A stretch of DNA of 9,197 nucleotides from SbD1 sp049300095. Its GTDB lineage: Bacteria; Desulfobacterota; Syntrophobacteria; Syntrophobacterales; Syntrophobacteraceae. Below, one piece after another: positions 5,715 to 9,197 of the stretch. Each line of letters starts with the position of its first letter. The stretch's first letter is position 1. The position numbers and the translations under genes are program-made. The notes beneath the pieces were generated by a model. That model was given only the letters and a program-made list of their open reading frames with translations, was not told where the DNA came from and did not search any database. The stretch covers positions 1-9,197 of the forward strand of contig JBAQYM010000126.1 in NCBI GenBank assembly GCA_049300095.1, read 5' to 3'.

Positions 5715-5767
5715 ACCGTCTGAGTTCAACCGTAGGGGCGGGGTTGATCCCCGCCCGGTCCGTCGGA
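5680..5767. repeat. 44-bp direct tandem duplication of the family A right unit
   Basis: Two adjacent copies, 5680-5723 and 5724-5767, each begin GTTCAACCGTAGGGGCGGGG and end near CGTCTGA or CGTCGGA. They differ at only a few positions at the ends. Each contains the full hairpin unit (5687-5714 and 5731-5758). This is a local amplification of one arm of the composite element and suggests recent slippage or unequal exchange. Confidence 0.85.
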
Positions 5768-5784
5768 TCGGTAATGAACGCTGA

Positions 5785-5809
5785 TTGGGTTTCGTCGCGC
5801 GAAACCCAA
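5785..5809. promoter_or_regulatory. Perfect 10-bp hairpin upstream of the phosphatase-like gene
   Basis: TTGGGTTTCG (5785-5794), loop TCGCG, then CGAAACCCAA (5800-5809): a perfect stem ending 30 nt before the ATG at 5840. No T-tract follows, so it is not a standard terminator. It may be a short dispersed repeat or a leader structure. The gene behind it lacks a good ribosome binding site at normal spacing (GGAG is 14 nt upstream), so a structural role in its 5' region is possible but unproven. Confidence 0.5.
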
Positions 5810-5839
5810 CAACCCGACGATGGAGATCGCTCGATTCCT

Positions 5840-6265
5840 ATGGAAAAGCAGCCGGTAAAAGTACTTTTCCTCTGTTACGGCAATTCGTGCCGGAGCATTC
5901 TGGCCGAGGCCATTGCCCGCCATTACCGGGGAAAAGAGATGGACGCCTCATCGGCGGGCCTGTTTCCCCTCGGCCGCATCACGGCGCACACCATCGAGGC
6001 GCTGAGCGAGGCCGGCATCCCGGCCGATGACCTCCGCTCGAAGGGATTGCATGAAATCCGGCTCCACGAAATCGACTACATCGTGAACCTTACCGACATA
6101 AAGGTCCGGGACCTGATTCCGCCCTCCTTTACCGGAAAGCTGATATCGTATTACGTGCGCGACCCTTACGGCGAGGGGCTGGACGCTTTCAGGAAGGCAA
6201 GGGACGAGCTGACGTGGCTGGTAAAGGAAAAGCTCCCGAAGCTGATCAAGGAGGGTGGGCAGTGA
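5840..6265 (+). CDS. Low-molecular-weight protein-tyrosine-phosphatase-like protein (ArsC/LMWP fold)
   Basis: The 141-residue protein has the LMW-PTP fold shared by tyrosine phosphatases and thioredoxin-linked arsenate reductases. The active-site P-loop is CYGNSCRS, with nucleophile Cys12 and Arg18 (CX5R), right after the first beta strand VKVLFL. The general-acid Asp is Asp108 in VRDPYGEG. The only cysteines are Cys12 and Cys17. The two resolving cysteines of Bacillus-type arsenate reductase (near 82 and 89) are absent: the region reads VNLTDIKVRDLIP. A phosphatase or phosphatase-like regulator is therefore favoured over an arsenate reductase. The chosen ATG has GGAG 14 nt upstream, which is weak. 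An in-frame ATG at 5774 would add 22 residues read through the hairpin and is less likely. The TGA stop lies inside the first GTGAACA heptamer of the next repeat element. No operon partner is adjacent. Confidence 0.85.
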   Translation: MEKQPVKVLFLCYGNSCRSILAEAIARHYRGKEMDASSAGLFPLGRITAHTIEALSEAGIPADDLRSKGLHEIRLHEIDYIVNLTDIKVRDLIPPSFTGKLISYYVRDPYGEGLDAFRKARDELTWLVKEKLPKLIKEGGQ

Positions 6266-6448
6266 ACAGTGAAGAGCGAACGGTGATCAGTGAACAGGAA
6301 AGACATATTTCCGAGTGGTCCGCTTCTCCCTCTTCTGCTCACTGCTCACCGCTTACCGCCCACCGCGCGCCACTCACCGCTCACCGTCCACCGCCCGCCG
6401 CTCATCAGTCCCTGCTCAAGCTTTCCTCCGCGTTCTCCGCGGTGAATG
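6262..6448. repeat. Heptamer-rich repeat element, family C, copy 2, filling a convergent intergenic region
   Basis: The left part is an array of 7-bp units: GTGAACA (6262-6268), GTGAAGA, GCGAACG, GTGATCA, GTGAACA, GGAAAGA (to 6303). The right part, 6338-6420, is about eleven heptamers of the CTCACCG type, which on the minus strand read GTGAGCG or similar, so the two arrays are inverted relative to each other. It ends with the reverse complement of TTCACCGCGGAGAACGCGG (6421-6446), the same module as in 4108-4252. The element starts inside the TGA of the phosphatase-like gene and ends two bases from the TAG of the minus-strand lipoprotein gene. Confidence 0.8.
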
Positions 6449-7810
6449 CTATTCCGACCCATCCCGCGCTTCGATCCACCGCGCAAAGAGGACGCCGTTG
6501 TTGAAAGTGACCGCAAGGGTCCTGGCGGAACCGTTGGATACGAGGCCCATGGGCTTGCCCTCGTCGATTTCCGTTTGGCCGGATTGCGCCCGGTCCGCCA
6601 GGACGAGGTACTGAACGGAAAAGCGGGCCGTCAAAAGGGACTCCTCGACTTTCGCGAAAATCGCATGGAACCGCCTTCGGCCGGCCGGGGCGGTATGCGA
6701 GGGCTGAATCCCCGTGGAACTTCCGAAGAAATTGGGAAAGCCCGGTTTTGCGCGCTCGGAGACCGCCGGGGCGCAGGCCGCTTCTCCCGTATAGACGACC
6801 GCCGCGCCGGTCGGCGCGTCAACTGCCGGCCGGGCCGGGACCTGCTCGACCCTGCCGGCGGTGTGAGCGCATATTTCAATTCCCGTCACCTTGTTTATAC
6901 CGTCCCGTTTTGGGCCCGCCCCGATGGACTGCCCGTCCGCGCCGCCCCCCTCCGAAGTCCCCGTCGAGAACCGGGCGTAGTAAAGGCCGCGCGGCTGCAC
7001 GAAGACCTTGCGCCCCAGCCGCGAGTAGAGCGCGTGGACGGTCCCCGCCGCGTCGGAGGCGATCTCGAAATTCTCGACGCCGGTGTTGTCGTCCGGGTCG
7101 AGAATGGTCCAGTTCGACCATGAGGATTCTTCCCGGCGGGTTACGACCAGCTTGGACGGATAGGAGCGCCACGGGAAAATCAGGGGCGCCGCCCCGCCAT
7201 AGCCGCCGATAACCACCGCGTGGACGTCCCATCTTCCCGGAGCGCTCACCGCTTTCCCGCCGACCACAAAGGCGCAAACCACGCCCCGCCCCGACGCGGC
7301 GAGTTTCGCATCCGAAATTTCAGCCCCGCCCCAGGGTTCGCCGCCGGCCGGCAGCCATGTCCCATCGGTTCTGACGATGTATTTTCCGTCCGCGATCGCG
7401 TGGAGGCGGCCCGCGTCATCCACCGCGATATCGAGCGGCCCGGAAACCGAGCCGGTATCCCGCATCAGCTCCCGAAGCACGGTCCCGTCAGGGTCGATTC
7501 TCATGTAGTGCAGCCTGGAAGACGGGGTGATCCACCCGGACCTGACGTCTTCCACGAGCAGATGAACGCGTTGTTCCCGGTCCATCGCGCCACGGACCCT
7601 TGCCGTTCCCCCGGCCTCGATGAGTCTTATCCGGGGTCCTACGTCGGCCGGCGTCGCGGCCGCCTGCCGCTGCGCCCCGCCCCGAGGGGTCGCGCACCCG
7701 GAGGGAAGGAGGAGAACCAGCAAGACGACGGCGATGCGCCAACTGCTCATCTTCCTTTTCATCTCGGTAAAAGCCCTCCGAATGGCCCCCAAAAAACCTG
7801 CGTCAGCCAT
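6449..7810 (-). CDS. Predicted lipoprotein with beta-propeller-like repeats
   Basis: The 453-residue secreted protein has a basic N-region, hydrophobic core (IAVVLLVLLL, 26-35) and lipobox PSGC with Cys39 as the likely lipidated residue, so it is probably anchored in a membrane and exposed to the periplasm or surface. The mature part is rich in Gly, Ala and aromatic strands. It contains at least three related motifs: AMDREQRVHLLV, AVDDAGRLHAIA and ASDAAGTVHALY (pattern D-x-x-G-x-x-H-a). Similar motifs occur in bladed propellers that bind ligands or sugars, so a propeller fold is a reasonable guess. No catalytic signature or named family is recognised. The start is ambiguous: the ATG at 7810 has AGGA 6 nt upstream. 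The ATG at 7762 gives a more typical 23-residue signal peptide (MKRKMSSWR...) but has GGAGG 12 nt away. It is divergent from the UDP-glucuronate decarboxylase gene, and its stop abuts a family C repeat. Confidence 0.75.
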   Translation of the reverse strand: MADAGFLGAIRRAFTEMKRKMSSWRIAVVLLVLLLPSGCATPRGGAQRQAAATPADVGPRIRLIEAGGTARVRGAMDREQRVHLLVEDVRSGWITPSSRLHYMRIDPDGTVLRELMRDTGSVSGPLDIAVDDAGRLHAIADGKYIVRTDGTWLPAGGEPWGGAEISDAKLAASGRGVVCAFVVGGKAVSAPGRWDVHAVVIGGYGGAAPLIFPWRSYPSKLVVTRREESSWSNWTILDPDDNTGVENFEIASDAAGTVHALYSRLGRKVFVQPRGLYYARFSTGTSEGGGADGQSIGAGPKRDGINKVTGIEICAHTAGRVEQVPARPAVDAPTGAAVVYTGEAACAPAVSERAKPGFPNFFGSSTGIQPSHTAPAGRRRFHAIFAKVEESLLTARFSVQYLVLADRAQSGQTEIDEGKPMGLVSNGSARTLAVTFNNGVLFARWIEARDGSE

Positions 7811-7852
7811 CCCTTTTCCTTTCCCTCGGATTGGGCGGGACCAAGTAATAGA

Positions 7853-7880
7853 TTGTCAAAGGGTGGCAAAGGGATATAAT
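7853..7880 (+). promoter_or_regulatory. Strong predicted sigma-70 promoter of the UDP-glucuronate decarboxylase gene
   Basis: TTGTCA (7853-7858, 5/6 match) is followed after 16 bp by a perfect TATAAT (7875-7880). Transcription would start near 7887 and leave a leader of about 90 nt. On the minus strand TTGACA overlaps the same site (7854-7859) and could be the -35 box for the divergent lipoprotein gene, but no matching -10 box follows. Confidence 0.75.
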
Positions 7881-7881
7881 A

Positions 7882-7934
7882 CGGCCGCTGAAAACCCGGC
7901 CGCGGGCTTGTCTGAAATTGTCTTGTTTTCAGAC
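7882..7934 (+). promoter_or_regulatory. Two consecutive stem-loops in the 5' leader
   Basis: The first stem-loop pairs CGGCCG (7882-7887) with CGGCCG (7897-7902) around a 9-nt loop. The second pairs GTCTGAAA (7910-7917) with TTTCAGAC (7927-7934), a perfect 8-bp stem with a 9-nt loop. The second is followed by ATTTTGC and, later, a run of six T (7955-7960), so no clean terminator is made. The leader may be regulatory or may simply be folded. Confidence 0.45.
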
Positions 7935-7975
7935 ATTTTGCATTCGTTCACACATTTTTTGAAGGAAAAACTTCC

Positions 7976-8953
7976 ATGCACCTTCGAAAGCGTTGCGCAG
8001 TTACCGGCGGGGCCGGGTTTCTGGGCTCCCATCTTTGCGAGAGGCTCCTAAAAGACGGACACGATGTGCTCTGCATCGACAACCTATATACGGGCAGCAA
8101 GCGAAATATCGTGAAGCTGCTCGAAAACCCCTACTTCGAGCTCTATCGGCACGATATCACTTATCCCCTGTTCATCGAAGTCGACGAGATATACAACCTG
8201 GCCTGTCCCGCCTCGCCGATCCACTACCAAAACGACCCGGTGCAGACGACCAAGGTCAACGTGCACGGGTCCATCAACATGCTCGGGCTCGCCAAGCGCC
8301 TCAAGATCAAGATCATGCAGGCCTCGACCTCGGAAGTCTACGGCAACCCGTTCGAGCACCCGCAAAAGGAGACCTACTGGGGAAACGTCAACCCCATCGG
8401 GCCGAGGTCGTGCTACGACGAGGGCAAGCGATGCGCCGAAACCCTTTTCTTCGACTATTATCGCCAGCATCGGCTCAATATCAAGGTGGCCAGAATTTTT
8501 AACACCTACGGCCCCAGGATGCACCCAAACGACGGCCGCGTGGTGTCGAACTTCATCGTGCAGGCCCTTACCGGGCAGCCCATAACCATCTACGGCGACG
8601 GGCAGCAGACGCGCTCCTTCTGCTATGCCGATGACCTGATCGAGGGGTTCGTGAAGCTGATGCGCACCCCGGACGGGTTTACGGGACCGGTGAACCTCGG
8701 AAATCCCGTGGAATTCACCATCCTCGAACTTGCCGAAATCGTTTTGGAGATGACCGGGTCGCGCTCCGAGCTGGTAAGAAAACCGCTCCCGCAGGACGAT
8801 CCGGTCATGCGGAAGCCCGACATCACGCTCGCAACCGAAAAACTCGGCTGGCAGCCCTGGACGCCCCTGAGGGAAGGTCTGAAAAAGACGATCGACTACT
8901 TCGACGACCTGCTCAAGTCGGGCGAGGCAAGGAACAACCACTGCGGGAGATGA
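7976..8953 (+). CDS. uxs: UDP-glucuronate decarboxylase (UDP-xylose synthase)
   Basis: The 325-residue extended short-chain dehydrogenase converts UDP-glucuronate to UDP-xylose and CO2 using a tightly bound NAD, in the cytoplasm, for surface polysaccharide or glycan synthesis. The Rossmann nucleotide loop is TGGAGFLGSHL (Gly11, Gly14, Gly17), with Asp35-Asn36 at the end of beta-2. The family-specific NLACPASPIHYQNDPVQT (74-91) is characteristic of UXS rather than of dTDP-glucose dehydratases or epimerases. Catalytic residues are visible as STSEVYG (Ser117 to Gly123, with Thr118 and Glu120) and the Tyr147-x-x-x-Lys151 pair in CYDEGKR. Further UXS blocks are RIFNTYGPRM, GDGQQTRSFCYADDL and PVNLGNPVEFTILELA. 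No membrane anchor is fused, as usual for bacterial forms. The ATG at 7976 has GAAGGA 9 nt upstream and the Rossmann strand starts immediately after it. No glycosyltransferase or UDP-glucose dehydrogenase lies in the window, so the pathway partner is elsewhere. Confidence 0.95.
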   Translation: MHLRKRCAVTGGAGFLGSHLCERLLKDGHDVLCIDNLYTGSKRNIVKLLENPYFELYRHDITYPLFIEVDEIYNLACPASPIHYQNDPVQTTKVNVHGSINMLGLAKRLKIKIMQASTSEVYGNPFEHPQKETYWGNVNPIGPRSCYDEGKRCAETLFFDYYRQHRLNIKVARIFNTYGPRMHPNDGRVVSNFIVQALTGQPITIYGDGQQTRSFCYADDLIEGFVKLMRTPDGFTGPVNLGNPVEFTILELAEIVLEMTGSRSELVRKPLPQDDPVMRKPDITLATEKLGWQPWTPLREGLKKTIDYFDDLLKSGEARNNHCGR

Positions 8954-8993
8954 TTTGGGACGAGGGCCGTTAATCGTGGGGCGGGCTTTCCCA

Positions 8994-9136
8994 GGCTGTT
9001 GCCCAAATTAGGGGTTGTTGAAAAGGTCTCTACTTCCGGCAGTCCGGGCGGGGATCAACCCCGCCCCTACGGATTTACGGCGGGTTGATGCCGTCCTTTA
9101 GACGTAGGGGCGGGGTTGAGGGGCTGTTGCCCAAAT
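8994..9136. repeat. Composite palindromic repeat, family A, copy 3, between 15-bp direct repeats
   Basis: The left unit 9044-9071 is identical over 28 bp to 5628-5655. The right unit (9103-9119) is truncated after GGGGTTGA. The spacer between them (about 9073-9102) is a diverged relative of the spacer in copies 1 and 2. The element is framed by a perfect 15-bp direct repeat GGCTGTTGCCCAAAT at 8994-9008 and 9122-9136. The segment 8999-9043 also resembles the left flank of copy 2. No genes lie in the 244 bp after the uxs stop. Confidence 0.8.
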
Positions 9137-9180
9137 GCAAAAGTTACGACAGGTATGGCCAAAACAGGGCGGAGGTCTCC

Positions 9181-9197
9181 CCTCCCTTGGCGGGAGG
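9181..9197. repeat. Short GC hairpin at the window edge
   Basis: CCTCCC (9181-9186), TTGGC, GGGAGG (9192-9197) forms a 6-bp stem. The window ends here, so it could be the start of another dispersed repeat or a terminator. No T-tract is visible. Confidence 0.35.

Noticed and set aside
6338..6420. CRISPR-like array
   Set aside because: The repeats are contiguous 7-bp units with no unique spacers.
7854..7859. Minus-strand TTGACA as a promoter for the lipoprotein gene
   Set aside because: No acceptable -10 box occurs 15-19 bp downstream on that strand.
8084..8941. Minus-strand open frame opposite the UDP-glucuronate decarboxylase gene
   Set aside because: It is a codon-bias shadow with no recognisable protein features.

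Overview
This window looks like chromosomal DNA of a GC-rich anaerobic bacterium, most likely of the Desulfobacterota (former Deltaproteobacteria, for example Syntrophobacterales-like). That placement is an inference. It rests on a classical rubrerythrin with the length and cysteine spacing of the Desulfovibrio protein, a rubredoxin-dependent flavodiiron protein, a PerR-type regulator beside them, and many GC-rich dispersed intergenic repeats. No rRNA, tRNA, CRISPR array, transposase or phage gene was seen.

Layout. 1-284: dispersed palindromic repeats. 285-2023 (minus strand): an HD-domain hydrolase and a P1/DmpA-type (S58) peptidase joined by an ATGA stop/start overlap. 2024-2240: a gap holding another repeat copy. 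2241-2504 (minus): a small charged hypothetical protein. 2505-2949: a non-coding divergent region with the perR promoter and operator at its right end. 2950-5530 (plus): the oxidative-stress block perR-like, rubrerythrin, fprA. 5531-5839: palindromic and tandem repeats plus a perfect hairpin. 5840-6265 (plus): a low-molecular-weight phosphatase-like protein. 6262-6448: a heptamer-rich repeat element that fills the whole space between two convergent genes. 6449-7810 (minus): a predicted lipoprotein with propeller-like repeats. 7811-7975: a divergent promoter region with leader hairpins. 7976-8953 (plus): UDP-glucuronate decarboxylase. 8954-9197: repeats only.

How the genes fit together. The perR-like gene, rubrerythrin and fprA form a compact module for peroxide and oxygen defence in an anaerobe. 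Rubrerythrin reduces H2O2, FprA reduces O2 (or NO) to water, and the metalloregulator carries every residue of the PerR metal site. The best regulatory signal in the window is a 15-bp palindrome TRGTAACCATTACYA. It is found at the perR promoter and again 26 nt before the fprA start. The two copies differ at one position in each arm, and the changes compensate, so the symmetry is kept. This suggests one regulator controls both transcription units, although a large repeat element has been inserted between rubrerythrin and fprA.

The most unusual non-coding content is three repeat families: (A) a 28-bp GGGGCGGGG hairpin unit arranged in head-to-head pairs around a partly conserved spacer; (B) a GGCAGGC hairpin unit with a GGGATTCCGC tail; (C) a CACCGCGGAGA module joined to arrays of 7-bp repeats. 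Family C abuts the stop codons of three genes.
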